Shown: positions 1-7,672, numbered from the stretch's first letter. The stretch is 12,285 nucleotides of DNA from Pseudomonadota bacterium (GCA_023387085.1 JAEWIL010000144.1:1-12285), one strand, 5' to 3'. Numbers and translations: made by a program. The notes: generated by a model from the sequence alone, not told the origin.

Positions 1-159
1 TCCTCTCCCCTTGAGGGAGAGGATAGCGCAGCTTGCTCCGTCAGGAGCTAGCGAAGCTTGGAGAGGGGGTGCGCCGCCCGTGGGGCTAGAACCCCTCTCA
101 ACTACGGCTAGGCAGCAAGCTGCCAAGCCTTCGTATCTCTCCCTCAAGGGGAGAGAGGA
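1..159. repeat. Intergenic inverted-repeat element, about 159 bases, possibly cut at the left edge
   Basis: The two ends are near-perfect inverted copies: TCCTCTCCCCTTGAGGGAGAG at 1-21 (21 bases including the final G) is answered by CTCTCCCTCAAGGGGAGAG at about 137-155, followed by AGGA. Inside are smaller hairpins: GCTCC-GTCA-GGAGC at 35-48, GAGAGGGGGT at 61-70 against ACCCCTCTC at 91-99, and GGCAGC-AA-GCTGCC at 111-124, flanked by GGCT and AGCC with one A-A mismatch. The whole element could fold into a branched, cloverleaf-like structure. It encodes no protein and lies just past the 3' end of the acyl-CoA synthetase gene, so it may also help end that transcript. I recall similar CTCCCTCAAGGGGAGAG motifs from intergenic regions of alphaproteobacteria, but could not search. 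It could be a MITE-like or REP-like repeat. The true left border may lie outside the window. Confidence 0.65.
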
Positions 160-262
160 AATAGCTTACGATAACTAACGGCCGCTTTCTGCCATTCGTC
201 TCTACGGATTCAATCCGGCTCGGAGGTCGAGGAAATATCGCCTTCGCTTCGTCCGCCAGCCC
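160..262. other. Non-coding stretch without a recognised feature
   Basis: This stretch lies between the inverted-repeat element and the stop of the acyl-CoA synthetase gene. The only structure I see is a small inverted repeat, CGGAT-TCA-ATCCG, at 205-217. It is too short, and lacks a T tract, to be called a terminator. I see no ORF, promoter or RNA gene. Confidence 0.5.
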
Positions 263-1822
263 TCAATTCACCATCCGCTCATAGCCCTCCCAATAGGGCG
301 CGCGCAGGTCCTTGCGCAATATCTTCCCCGATGCGTTCCTCGGCAGCGCCTCGATCACGTCGACGCTGCGCGGGGCCTTGAAGGCAGCGATGCGTTCGCG
401 CGCCCAGGCGATGATATCGGCTTCCTCGATGCTCGCGCCGGGCTTGGGCACGACGACGGCCTTCACCGTTTCCCCCCATTTCTGGTCGGGAATGCCGATC
501 ACCGCCACTTCCTGCACCGCGGGGTGGCCGAAGATCGCGCTCTCGACCTCGGCCGGATAGACATTCTCGCCGCCGGTGATGATCATGTCCTTCATCCGGT
601 CGTGGATGAACAGATAGCCGTCCTCGTCGAGATAGCCTGCATCGCCGGTGTGGATCCAGCCGTCCGCGGTCATCGTCTTCGCCGTCGCGTCGGGCAGGTT
701 CCAATATCCCAGCATATTGTTCGACGAGCGGGTAACGACCTCGCCGACCTCGCCGGTCGGGACCGGGTTTCCGTCGGGGCCGAGGATGCGGATCTCCACC
801 CCGGGAAGCGCCTTGCCCGCCGACCGCATGCGCGCATTGCCTTCGGGATCATGATCCTCGGGCGGCAGCATGCAGATCGTACCCGTCGTCTCGGTCATGC
901 CATAGGCCTGGATGAAATCGGCGCCGAACATCTTGATGCACTGGCGCAGCAGCTCAAGCGGGATCGGCGCCGCGCCATAGAGAATATATTTGAGCCGGCT
1001 GTAATCGACGCTCGCGCAGCGCGGGTGCATGAGCAGCATCTGCAATGCCGCCGGGACGATAAAGAAGCGCGTCACGCCGTGATGCTCGACCGCATCGAAC
1101 ACGCCGTCGGGATTGAACTCGGCCAGAATGACGCCCGGCAATCCAGCCGCTAGGGCCATGATGCCCAGGCCGGTGCCGCCGATATGCGCGCAGGGCATCG
1201 CCACCAGTACCGCTTCGTCATCCTCCCATTTGGTGTAGGGCATGTCGGCGTCGCTCGAATGTTTGCGAAGCGCGAAGAGGTTGCGGTTCGACAGCACCGC
1301 ACCCTTGGGATGGCCCGTCGTGCCCGAGGTATACAGCTGAAGCACGGCATCGTCCTGCCCCGAAGGCACAAAGGACGCGCGCTGTGTGTTGTCGATCAGC
1401 GCGCGCGCCTCGTCCGCGGCGATGACGCGCGGCGCATGGTCGAGCTTGCCGGCCATCTGCTCGGTCGCGCTCTCGAACCCGGGGCCGGTGAAGACGATCT
1501 TCGCGCGCGTATCGTTGACGATATAGGCCCATTCGGTCGGCGACAGCCGCCAGCCGATCGGCGCCATCACGATGCCCGCGCGCGCGGCCCCGAAGAAAAG
1601 CGTGAAGTAGAGATCGCTGTTCTTGCCGATCCACGCGATACGATCGCCTTTTTCGAGCCCCGCGGCGATGAGCGCGCTCGCGACACGCGCGGTGCGCTCT
1701 TCCAGCTCGCCATAGGTAAAGAGCCGGTCCTCCTCGCGCATGGCGAGCCGGTCCGGCCGGTCCTCTGCCCAATGGGTGATGAATTCGTCGAACGTAAACA
1801 GGTCCGAAACATCGCGGGCCAT
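263..1822 (-). CDS. AMP-forming acyl-CoA synthetase (fatty-acid--CoA ligase type)
   Basis: This 519-residue enzyme of the ANL superfamily would activate a carboxylic acid with ATP to an acyl-adenylate and transfer it to CoA. It is probably cytosolic and feeds beta-oxidation or another acyl-CoA pathway. Visible motifs in order are the ATP-binding loop YTSGTTGHPKGA (about 164-175), YGMTETTG (307-314), HTGD (391-394), the hinge region DRMKDMIITGGENVYP (408-423), and the C-terminal PRNASGK with the likely catalytic Lys500. The length is normal for the family. The reading frame stays open far upstream, into the neighbouring gene, but the ATG at 1822 (MARDVSD) is preceded by GGAGAG at good spacing and begins just before the conserved N-terminal domain. 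An ATG at 1837 (MERDAMARD) is possible but lacks a clear ribosome binding site. The 98-base gap upstream suggests its own promoter or readthrough. The substrate cannot be read from sequence; medium- or long-chain acids are a guess. Confidence 0.93.
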   Translation of the reverse strand: MARDVSDLFTFDEFITHWAEDRPDRLAMREEDRLFTYGELEERTARVASALIAAGLEKGDRIAWIGKNSDLYFTLFFGAARAGIVMAPIGWRLSPTEWAYIVNDTRAKIVFTGPGFESATEQMAGKLDHAPRVIAADEARALIDNTQRASFVPSGQDDAVLQLYTSGTTGHPKGAVLSNRNLFALRKHSSDADMPYTKWEDDEAVLVAMPCAHIGGTGLGIMALAAGLPGVILAEFNPDGVFDAVEHHGVTRFFIVPAALQMLLMHPRCASVDYSRLKYILYGAAPIPLELLRQCIKMFGADFIQAYGMTETTGTICMLPPEDHDPEGNARMRSAGKALPGVEIRILGPDGNPVPTGEVGEVVTRSSNNMLGYWNLPDATAKTMTADGWIHTGDAGYLDEDGYLFIHDRMKDMIITGGENVYPAEVESAIFGHPAVQEVAVIGIPDQKWGETVKAVVVPKPGASIEEADIIAWARERIAAFKAPRSVDVIEALPRNASGKILRKDLRAPYWEGYERMVN

Positions 1823-1868
1823 CGCATCTCTCTCCATCGAATCAGGTTGCTTTTCGCAATCCATGACG

Positions 1869-1896
1869 AGGCTAGCGGCTGCGCGCGCGACGTAAA
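1869..1896 (-). promoter_or_regulatory. Weak candidate promoter for the acyl-CoA synthetase gene
   Basis: In the 98-base gap upstream of the synthetase, the minus strand shows TTTACG (1896-1891) and TAGCCT (1874-1869) separated by 16 bases. They loosely resemble -35 and -10 boxes. The match is poor at -10, and alphaproteobacterial promoters are variable, so this is only a candidate. Confidence 0.22.
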
Positions 1897-1920
1897 GCGC
1901 ACAGATGTGATAGGTGGATG

Positions 1921-2553
1921 CTAGTTGCGCCGGAAGAGCAGCATCAGATTGTTCGCGGGCATCGCGCGCCGCTCCGCCAGCGAGAGTCCCGCCGCACTCC
2001 CCGCCGCTTCGACTTTTGCCGTATCGCGCAGCCCCCACAACGGATGCCGCGCACGCAAACTGACGTCGAAGGCCAGATTGCTCTCCGCTGTCGGCACATT
2101 GGCTTCGAGATAAGGGCCATAAAGAATGAGCGGCGCGCCGGGCGCGAGGAGCCGCGCCGCGCCCGCGAACAGCCCGAGCGTCGCGTCCCAAGGGCTGATG
2201 TGGACCATGTTGATGCAGAGCAGCGCGTCGGCCGCCAGGACCGGCCAGTCGCGGGCCGAGGCATCGAGCATCAGCGGCGGAAGGACATTGGGCAGAGCGG
2301 CGTCAACCCGCCACGCGGCGATCGACGTCAGTGCGGCGGCGTCGGGGTGGCTTGGTTGCCAGTCGAGCGCGGGAAAGACCGCGGCGAAATGGACCGCATG
2401 TTCGCCCGATCCGCTCGCCACCTCCAGCACCGTGCCCGATCGCGGCAGCCAGTCGCGAAGGACGCCGGCGATCGCATCGCGGTTGCGGAGCGTCGCTGGC
2501 GCGTGACGCTTTTCACCCGCGCCGCCGTCGCCGGGCAACCACGGCGTCGTCAT
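1921..2553 (-). CDS. DUF938 family SAM-dependent methyltransferase-like protein
   Basis: The 210-residue product has the layout of the DUF938 family, which carries a class I methyltransferase fold; substrates are unknown to me. Motif I, VLEVASGSGEHAVHF, lies at about 42-56. It is followed by WQPS (65-68), a central LLCINMVHISPW segment, ILYGPY, and a C-terminal MPANNLMLLFRR. All match my memory of the family, and the length is normal. Position 69, after WQPS, is His, where I recall an acidic residue that would contact the SAM ribose; Asp71 is nearby and might substitute. The ATG at 2553 overlaps the TGA of the upstream membrane-protein gene (ATGA), so translation is probably coupled; the ribosome binding site is otherwise weak. 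It is the last gene of the tight run that begins at gcvT. The family call is firm, the biochemical role is not. Confidence 0.88.
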   Translation of the reverse strand: MTTPWLPGDGGAGEKRHAPATLRNRDAIAGVLRDWLPRSGTVLEVASGSGEHAVHFAAVFPALDWQPSHPDAAALTSIAAWRVDAALPNVLPPLMLDASARDWPVLAADALLCINMVHISPWDATLGLFAGAARLLAPGAPLILYGPYLEANVPTAESNLAFDVSLRARHPLWGLRDTAKVEAAGSAAGLSLAERRAMPANNLMLLFRRN

Positions 2554-3074
2554 GACCGCTTCGCGCGCGCCTCGGCGAGCATCCTGCTTGCCCGGAGGAA
2601 GATTTCGACGCGTTGGAAGGCGAGGAAGCCGAGCGCAAAAGCCATCAATATGTCGGTTGCCGCCATCAGACCCGCCGGGCCGGGACCCGCCATCTCGACA
2701 GCCATCGTACGCGACCCGGCGCGGATCGCGATCAGCGCCACAATGAAGATCAGCGCGGCGGGAGAAACGGTCTGGCTGAGTTCGTGTGTTTGGGGGTCGA
2801 CCGCCACGCGCATCAGCTTGCCGCGCCACCAGCCGAGGCCGGCGCCTACACCAAGTGCGAGCAGGCACCAGAGCCAGGTCGATCCGTGCGGCGGGATGCT
2901 CCAGAAGACGAAACCGACGATCGCCGCGTAAATAGTGGGCATGATCCAGAGCCGCTCGAGCCGCAATCGCCGCGCCTTGCCGACCGCGCGCAGGCGGAAG
3001 AACAGGACGATCGCGATCGCGACGCCGGGGATCAGATATTGGCCCCAGATCGAAGGCGCCGGTGCTGCGTGCAT
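2550..3074 (-). CDS. CcdC/DUF1453-like integral membrane protein
   Basis: This 174-residue protein is predominantly hydrophobic, with about five likely membrane helices (roughly 11-28, 43-60, 66-84, 103-119 and 134-155). Charged stretches separate them, such as RAVGKARRLRLERLW and WWRGKLMRVAVDP. The helix layout, the RLW-x-MP motif entering helix 2 and the G-x-GAGLGWWRG turn resemble the CcdC/DUF1453 family. That family is named after a Bacillus protein encoded near cytochrome c maturation genes, and its function is not well established. No cysteine pair suggests a thiol role. The start is secure: AAGGAG lies six bases before ATG 3074, nine bases after the stop of the ABA4-like gene. The 3' end overlaps the methyltransferase start by four bases. 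The membrane location is well supported; the family assignment is from memory and less certain. Confidence 0.72.
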   Translation of the reverse strand: MHAAPAPSIWGQYLIPGVAIAIVLFFRLRAVGKARRLRLERLWIMPTIYAAIVGFVFWSIPPHGSTWLWCLLALGVGAGLGWWRGKLMRVAVDPQTHELSQTVSPAALIFIVALIAIRAGSRTMAVEMAGPGPAGLMAATDILMAFALGFLAFQRVEIFLRASRMLAEARAKRS

Positions 3075-3083
3075 AGAAACTCC

Positions 3084-3527
3084 TTATGCCCTTGCCAGCG
3101 CGCGGGCACGGCGCTCGCGCACGATCAGCCACAGAAGCAGACCCACCGGACCCGCCATCAGCGTCAGAAACAGAAAAGGGATTTGGACGATACGGCCAAA
3201 GCCCTTGTTGTCGGCATCGCGCGCGATCCACAGGCCGACGAACAGGTCGAACGCCAGATAATGGATCCAGCCGAGCGTCGCACCGCCGGGCGCGGCGAAC
3301 AGTTTCATGACGCCATCGAGCGAGGAGAAATTGCCGCCTTCCCCGCCGGGGTCGATGCCGCCGGTCAGAAAGCCGATGATCAGAATCGCATAGGCAAGGC
3401 AGAGCAGGAAGACGCCTGCATACATCACGGCGGACAGGAGCTTGGGACCCCGTGGCGCGAAGGCGAGCAACAACCAGAAAGCGATCGCCCAATAATTGGC
3501 GATCAGGAAGATCATATTCCAGCCCAT
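3084..3527 (-). CDS. ABA4-like (DUF4281) integral membrane protein
   Basis: The 147-residue protein has four likely membrane helices (about 4-24, 32-54, 86-103 and 112-136). The family signature is clear in the second half: GWIHYLAFDLFVGLWIARDA (86-105), then the P-FLFLTLMAGPVGLL region at about 117-131. This matches the ABA4-like (DUF4281) family. The plant member ABA4 is needed for neoxanthin formation; the bacterial members have no established role that I know. Sphingomonads commonly make carotenoids, so a link to carotenoid or membrane metabolism is possible, but no carotenoid gene is visible here. ATG 3527 follows GGGAG by seven bases, and the gene lies 22 bases after the preceding small membrane-protein gene. 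Length is normal for the family. I am confident in the family and not in the function. Confidence 0.86.
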   Translation of the reverse strand: MGWNMIFLIANYWAIAFWLLLAFAPRGPKLLSAVMYAGVFLLCLAYAILIIGFLTGGIDPGGEGGNFSSLDGVMKLFAAPGGATLGWIHYLAFDLFVGLWIARDADNKGFGRIVQIPFLFLTLMAGPVGLLLWLIVRERRARALARA

Positions 3528-3549
3528 GCGTCGGCTCCCTCTTTGCCGC

Positions 3550-3888
3550 CTAGATCAACCCGCCCAATCCCAAAAGCAAGATGCCACCGAAGAGTGCGAC
3601 CAAACCGGACGTCAGGATCAGCAGCGTCATGCGCGCGGCGGGGAGCCGCCGCGTCGCCCAGAAGGCGCTCGCGAGGCCAAGGCCGAGCGCGATCGACGGC
3701 GCGTAGAGGAAGGCCCAGTCATAGCTGAACTCGCGGCGAACGCGGATGAGCTCCCACTGCTCGACGACCAGCCCGTAGAGCGTAATCGCGGCGAGCCATA
3801 TCGCGACGAAGACCACCGCGAACAGCGCCCCGGCCGCCAGACAGCCTGCTCCAGCGCGTTTCGCGGGGGTGCCTTCGGCTTCGTTCAA
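3550..3888 (-). CDS. Small three-helix membrane protein, unknown function, likely TTG start
   Basis: I do not recognise this 112-residue product. It has three likely membrane helices (about 16-42, 58-79 and 86-111), with a short polar loop VEQWELIRVRREFSYDW between the first two. No ATG lies at a sensible position: the next in-frame ATG upstream is at 3945 (131 residues), deep inside gcvPB, and would add a polar, Arg-rich stretch typical of shadow translation. A TTG at 3888 overlaps the gcvPB stop (TTGA) in the same geometry as other coupled junctions in this operon, with a weak GGCGG upstream. Hydrophobic periodicity and tight placement between gcvPB and the ABA4-like gene support a real gene. 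Its position suggests co-expression with the glycine cleavage genes, but gives no direct clue to function. Confidence 0.66.
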   Translation of the reverse strand: MNEAEGTPAKRAGAGCLAAGALFAVVFVAIWLAAITLYGLVVEQWELIRVRREFSYDWAFLYAPSIALGLGLASAFWATRRLPAARMTLLILTSGLVALFGGILLLGLGGLI

Positions 3889-5477
3889 CTGCCGCCGATT
3901 TCGCTGAGCGACGGCGTTCCCGGCGCAACCTCGGGCTCGCTCCATGCGAGAATGGGCTTGCGCGCCGCGAGCGTCTCGTCGAGCCGCGCGCGCGGAGCGA
4001 AATGCGGGGCGGACTTCAAGGCCGGATCGCCGTTCTGCGCGCGGAGCGCAATGCTGCGCAGCGCCCCGACGAACTGATCGAGCACCGCCTTGCTCTCGGT
4101 CTCGGTCGGCTCGACGAGCATCGCACCGTGAACAACCAGCGGGAAATAGACCGTCATCGGATGGAAGCCCTCGTCGATCAGCCCTTTGGCGATATCGAGC
4201 GTCGAAAAGCCCTCGGCGAGGCCCTTGTCGCTGAATAGCGCCTCGTGCATGCACGGTCCCGATGCCGCGAAGGGCGCATCGAGCACATCCTCGAGGCTGC
4301 GCAGAACATAGTTGGCATTGAGTACCGCATCCTCGGCGACCTGCTTCAGCCCGTCGGCGCCATGGCTGAGGATATAGGTCAGCGCGCGGGTGAACATGCC
4401 CATCTGGCCGTGGAAGGCGGTCATGCGCCCGAAGGTTTCAGGATGCTCGTCGGCGGCATTCTCTTCCTCGACCAGCTTGAAGCTGCCGTCGGCATAGCGA
4501 GCCGCGAAAGGCAGCGGGCCATAGGGCGCCAGCGCCTCCGACAGTACGACCGGACCCGACCCCGGACCGCCGCCACCGTGCGGGGTCGAGAAGGTCTTGT
4601 GGAGATTGATGTGCATCGCATCGATGCCAAGGTCGCCGGGGCGGACGCGCCCGACGATCGCGTTGAAGTTCGCACCGTCGCAGTAGACGTAGCCGCCCGC
4701 AGCGTGGACCGCGTCCGAAATCGCTTTCATCTCGCGCTCGAACAGACCGCAGGTGTTCGGGTTGGTAATCATCACCCCCGCCACGTCGGGACCGAGGCGC
4801 GCCTTCAGCGCGGCAAGGTCGACGCGGCCCTCGGCGGTCGCGGGAATATCCTCGACCGCGAAGCCGGCGAAGGCAGCGGTGGCGGGATTGGTGCCGTGCG
4901 CGCTTTCGGGGACGAGCAAGACGCGCCGGTCCTCGCCGCGTGCCTCGAGCGCCGCCTTGATGCACAGGATGCCGCAAAGCTCGCCATGCGCGCCCGCCTT
5001 GGGGGACATTGCGACGCCGTACATGCCCGTGAGCTTGATCAGCCAGACCGCGAGTTCGTTGATCACCGCGAGCGCGCCCTGCACCGTTTCCTGCGGCTGG
5101 AGCGGGTGGATGTCGGCAAAGCCCGGCATCCGCGCGACCTTTTCGTTGAGACGCGGATTATGTTTCATCGTGCACGATCCGAGCGGAAACAGGCCGAGGT
5201 CGATCGCATAATTCTGCCGCGACAGGCGCGTATAGTGGCGCACCGTTTCGGATTCGCTGAGCCCCGGCAGGCCGATCGGCGCCGAGCGTGCGAGGCTTCC
5301 GAGATCGGTGGCAGGCGCCGCCTCGTCGAAATCGACACCCGTCGTCTCGTTCGACCCGATCTCGAAGATCAGCGGCTCTTCGAGCATCAGCGCGCGATTG
5401 CCGGTGAAGGTCATGGCATCGTCGGCGCCGCCGGCGTTCATTTCGGGGCGCCAGCCGGCGCGATTGAGCGCGGTCAT
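3885..5477 (-). CDS. gcvPB: Glycine dehydrogenase (decarboxylating) subunit 2, P-protein beta
   Basis: This is the C-terminal half of the split glycine cleavage P-protein. With GcvPA it forms the PLP enzyme that decarboxylates glycine and passes the aminomethyl group to the lipoyl arm of GcvH. The 530-residue product contains FPLGSCTMKHNPRLNE (97-112), SPKAGAHGELCG (158-169), PESAHGTNPA (190-199), CDGANFNAIVG (266-276), and the PLP-binding segment INLHKTFSTPHGGGG with Lys294. Length fits GcvPB. ATG 5477 overlaps the gcvPA stop (ATGA), and GGAGG lies seven bases upstream, so the start is secure. The stop overlaps a TTG that probably starts the next gene. It lies in the run gcvT-gcvH-(glycosyltransferase-like)-gcvPA-gcvPB behind the glycine riboswitch, so glycine-induced expression is expected. 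Confidence 0.98.
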   Translation of the reverse strand: MTALNRAGWRPEMNAGGADDAMTFTGNRALMLEEPLIFEIGSNETTGVDFDEAAPATDLGSLARSAPIGLPGLSESETVRHYTRLSRQNYAIDLGLFPLGSCTMKHNPRLNEKVARMPGFADIHPLQPQETVQGALAVINELAVWLIKLTGMYGVAMSPKAGAHGELCGILCIKAALEARGEDRRVLLVPESAHGTNPATAAFAGFAVEDIPATAEGRVDLAALKARLGPDVAGVMITNPNTCGLFEREMKAISDAVHAAGGYVYCDGANFNAIVGRVRPGDLGIDAMHINLHKTFSTPHGGGGPGSGPVVLSEALAPYGPLPFAARYADGSFKLVEEENAADEHPETFGRMTAFHGQMGMFTRALTYILSHGADGLKQVAEDAVLNANYVLRSLEDVLDAPFAASGPCMHEALFSDKGLAEGFSTLDIAKGLIDEGFHPMTVYFPLVVHGAMLVEPTETESKAVLDQFVGALRSIALRAQNGDPALKSAPHFAPRARLDETLAARKPILAWSEPEVAPGTPSLSEIGGS

Positions 5478-6832
5478 GCCAGCACCTCCTTCAGCGCCGC
5501 GGCAAAGGCGGCGATATCCTCTTCGGTCACCGTCTCGGTCACCGCCACGACGAGCCCGTTCGCAAGCCCATCATTGTCCGGATAGAGCCGACCCAGCGAA
5601 ACACCGCCGAGCACGCCCTTGTCCGCGAGTTGGTGAACCACCGGACGCGCCGCAATCGGAAGGATCAGCGTGAATTCGTTGAAGAAGGCGCCGTTCATCA
5701 CCGAGACGCCCGGAACCTTGGCGAGTTCCGCGGCCGCCGCCTTGGCGCGGCCATGATTGATCGCGGCAAGTCGGCGAATCCCGGCCTCGCCGAGCAAAGT
5801 CATGTGGATGCTGAAAGCCAGCGCGCAAAGCCCCGAGTTCGTGCAGATATTGCTCGTCGCCTTCTCGCGGCGGATATGCTGCTCGCGCGTCGAAAGCGTC
5901 AGCACGAAGCCGCGCTTGCCGTTCGCATCGACGGTCTCGCCGCAGAGGCGTCCCGGCATCTGGCGGACATATTTCGATTTGCAACCGAAGAGGCCGAGAT
6001 AGGGTCCGCCGAACTGGAGACCGACGCCGATCGACTGGCCTTCGCCGACGACGATATCGGCGCCCATCTCCCCCGGCGCCTTGATCGCGCCGAGCGCGAC
6101 GGGTTCGGTCACGACCGCGACCAGCAGCGCGCCCGATGCCTGGCAGGCCGAAGCAAGGGCGGTCATATCGTCGATGCGGCCCAGGATGTCGGGATATTGG
6201 ACGACGACGCAGCTCGTATCCTTATCGACCGCTGCGGCGAGCGCCGCCCAATCGGTGCCGGGTTCGAGGGTCGGGTCGCCATCGACCAGTTCGTCGCCGG
6301 TATATTTCGCCATCGTGCGTGCGACGCTGCGGTAATGCGGATGCAGACCGGTCGAAAGCAAAGCCTTGTTCCGCCGTGTCACGCGGCGCGCCATGACAAT
6401 CGCTTCCCAGCACGCCGTCGAGCCGTCGTACATCGAGGCGTTGGCGACATCGGTGCCGAGCAGGCGCGCGACCTGGCTCTGGAATTCGAACAACATCTGC
6501 AGCGTGCCTTGCGCGATTTCGGGCTGATAGGGCGTATAGGCAGTCAGAAATTCGCCGCGCTGGATCAGATGGTCGACGCTGGCGGGAACATGGTGGCGAT
6601 AGGCGCCGGCACCGAGGAAGAAGGGGCCGTCGCCCGCCGCGCGGTTCTGCCGCGCGAGCGCGCCCATGTGGCGCTCGACCGCGAGTTCGCTTGCGTGGTT
6701 CGGAAGGCCGGGGATCGGTCCGTCGAGCCGCGCTTCGGCGGGCACATCGACGAACAGATCGTCGATCGAAGCAGCGCCGACCGCGGCAAGCATCGCCGTA
6801 CGGTCGTCGTGGGTGAGAGGGAGATAACGCAT
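5474..6832 (-). CDS. gcvPA: Glycine dehydrogenase (decarboxylating) subunit 1, P-protein alpha
   Basis: The 452-residue product is the N-terminal half of the split P-protein and works as a complex with GcvPB in glycine decarboxylation. Recognisable family segments are MRYLPLT at the N terminus, FLGAGAYRHHVPASVDHL, FLTAYTPYQPEIAQGTLQ, NASMYDGSTACWEA, QFGGPYLGLFGCK, MPGRLCGETVD, LSTREQHIRREKATSNIC and TNSGLCALA. All are typical of GcvPA, and length is normal. ATG 6832 lies three bases after the stop of the glycosyltransferase-like gene and has GGAG six bases upstream. The 3' end overlaps gcvPB by four bases, which should help equal synthesis of the two subunits. The split form is common in alphaproteobacteria, Gram-positives and archaea, unlike the fused GcvP of E. 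coli. Confidence 0.98.
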   Translation of the reverse strand: MRYLPLTHDDRTAMLAAVGAASIDDLFVDVPAEARLDGPIPGLPNHASELAVERHMGALARQNRAAGDGPFFLGAGAYRHHVPASVDHLIQRGEFLTAYTPYQPEIAQGTLQMLFEFQSQVARLLGTDVANASMYDGSTACWEAIVMARRVTRRNKALLSTGLHPHYRSVARTMAKYTGDELVDGDPTLEPGTDWAALAAAVDKDTSCVVVQYPDILGRIDDMTALASACQASGALLVAVVTEPVALGAIKAPGEMGADIVVGEGQSIGVGLQFGGPYLGLFGCKSKYVRQMPGRLCGETVDANGKRGFVLTLSTREQHIRREKATSNICTNSGLCALAFSIHMTLLGEAGIRRLAAINHGRAKAAAAELAKVPGVSVMNGAFFNEFTLILPIAARPVVHQLADKGVLGGVSLGRLYPDNDGLANGLVVAVTETVTEEDIAAFAAALKEVLA

Positions 6833-6835
6833 GAA

Positions 6836-7657
6836 CTACTCCGGAGAAGAAGCGGAATTGACAGAATAAAGCCGGGCGAGATCGGGCAGAGATCCTTGAA
6901 AGATCGCCGGACCGCTATGGGTCGTTCGCACCCAGGGGGCGAGCCAGAGGCGAAATCCGGCATCGCGCGCGCGACGGCAAAAGGCATAATCATCCGACAG
7001 AAGCTCGCGGCTGTCGGGGTCGATCGTCGGCAGGAAGAAGCTAGGCGCGGTCTCGCCGATCCCATGCGCGGCCTGCTCGCCGGGGTCGGTGCGGAACGCG
7101 AGTTCGGGATACCGGTCGAGCAGCCCCGCGAACACGTCGCGTCGGATTAACATCATCCCCGTACCGGCGCGCACCAGCTCGACGAGATCGGTCAGCGCGA
7201 AACGCTGTCCCTGGTGCAGAAAATGCAGCGCAAACTCGCCGCCGAAGCGGGCAAGCTCGCCGGGGTCCTCCTGCACCATCCCCCGCTCGACTGCCCGCGC
7301 GACATTGGGCCAGTTGACCATCCGGCGCGGGCAGGCGGCCGCCAGCACCGCGCAATCGTCGTGCGCGCCCATCGCCTGCAGCATCGAAAATACGTCTTCG
7401 GCCGCGAAGTCGATGTCGGCATCGACGAACAGCAGATGGGTGCAATCGCTGGCAAGGAAGATCGCGGCGAGCAGATCGCGCGCGCGGGTGATCGACGCCT
7501 GATAGAGAATGAACTCGAAGCGCACCGGCACCCCCGCCGCCTGCGCTTTGAGCGCAAGGTCGAGCACGGCGCGGACATAGCTGCCCTGTGCCCCGTCATA
7601 GATGGGCGTCGCCACCATCAGGCGGCAATCGGCAAGAGTGCGGTCACTCGTCGTCAC
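6836..7657 (-). CDS. GT-A-fold glycosyltransferase-like protein inside the gcv operon
   Basis: The 273-residue product looks like a GT-A glycosyltransferase. It begins with a beta strand and loop, RLMVATPIYDG (12-22), then ITRARDLLAAIFLASDCTHL (56-75, 20 residues), leading to FVDADID with a DXD-type motif (Asp79, Asp81, Asp83). Later come the acidic LLSDDYAFCRRARDAG (219-234), which resembles the catalytic-base region, and THSGPAIFQG with His247, a possible metal ligand. I recall related DADI-type proteins from viruses and alphaproteobacteria, some described as Anp1-like or family 2-like; donor and acceptor are unknown. The frame also opens at a TTG at 7693 that overlaps the gcvH stop (285 residues). 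I prefer GTG 7657, which has GGGA seven bases upstream and starts near the conserved region. There is no signal peptide or membrane helix, so the protein is probably cytosolic. Placement between gcvH and gcvPA is unusual and suggests glycine-dependent co-expression. Confidence 0.75.
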   Translation of the reverse strand: MTTSDRTLADCRLMVATPIYDGAQGSYVRAVLDLALKAQAAGVPVRFEFILYQASITRARDLLAAIFLASDCTHLLFVDADIDFAAEDVFSMLQAMGAHDDCAVLAAACPRRMVNWPNVARAVERGMVQEDPGELARFGGEFALHFLHQGQRFALTDLVELVRAGTGMMLIRRDVFAGLLDRYPELAFRTDPGEQAAHGIGETAPSFFLPTIDPDSRELLSDDYAFCRRARDAGFRLWLAPWVRTTHSGPAIFQGSLPDLARLYSVNSASSPE

Positions 7658-7672
7658 AACAAATTCCCGTCC

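Noticed and set aside
1823..2191. N-terminal extension of the acyl-CoA synthetase by 123 residues
   Set aside because: It overlaps the DUF938 gene, is Arg/Ala-rich without motifs, and the start at 1822 has a good ribosome binding site.
2554..3492. Extended reading frame upstream of the DUF938 methyltransferase, reaching 523 codons
   Set aside because: The added part is an out-of-frame translation of the CcdC-like and ABA4-like genes; the true start at 2553 overlaps the upstream stop.
4245..5585. Long plus-strand ORF of 446 codons opposite gcvPB
   Set aside because: It mirrors gcvPB, is rich in Arg, Asp, His and Ala as expected for a GC-rich antisense shadow, has no recognisable domain and no ribosome binding site.
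5630..7150. Long plus-strand ORF of 506 codons opposite gcvPA and the glycosyltransferase-like gene
   Set aside because: It spans two genes on the other strand, has shadow-type composition and no family motif.
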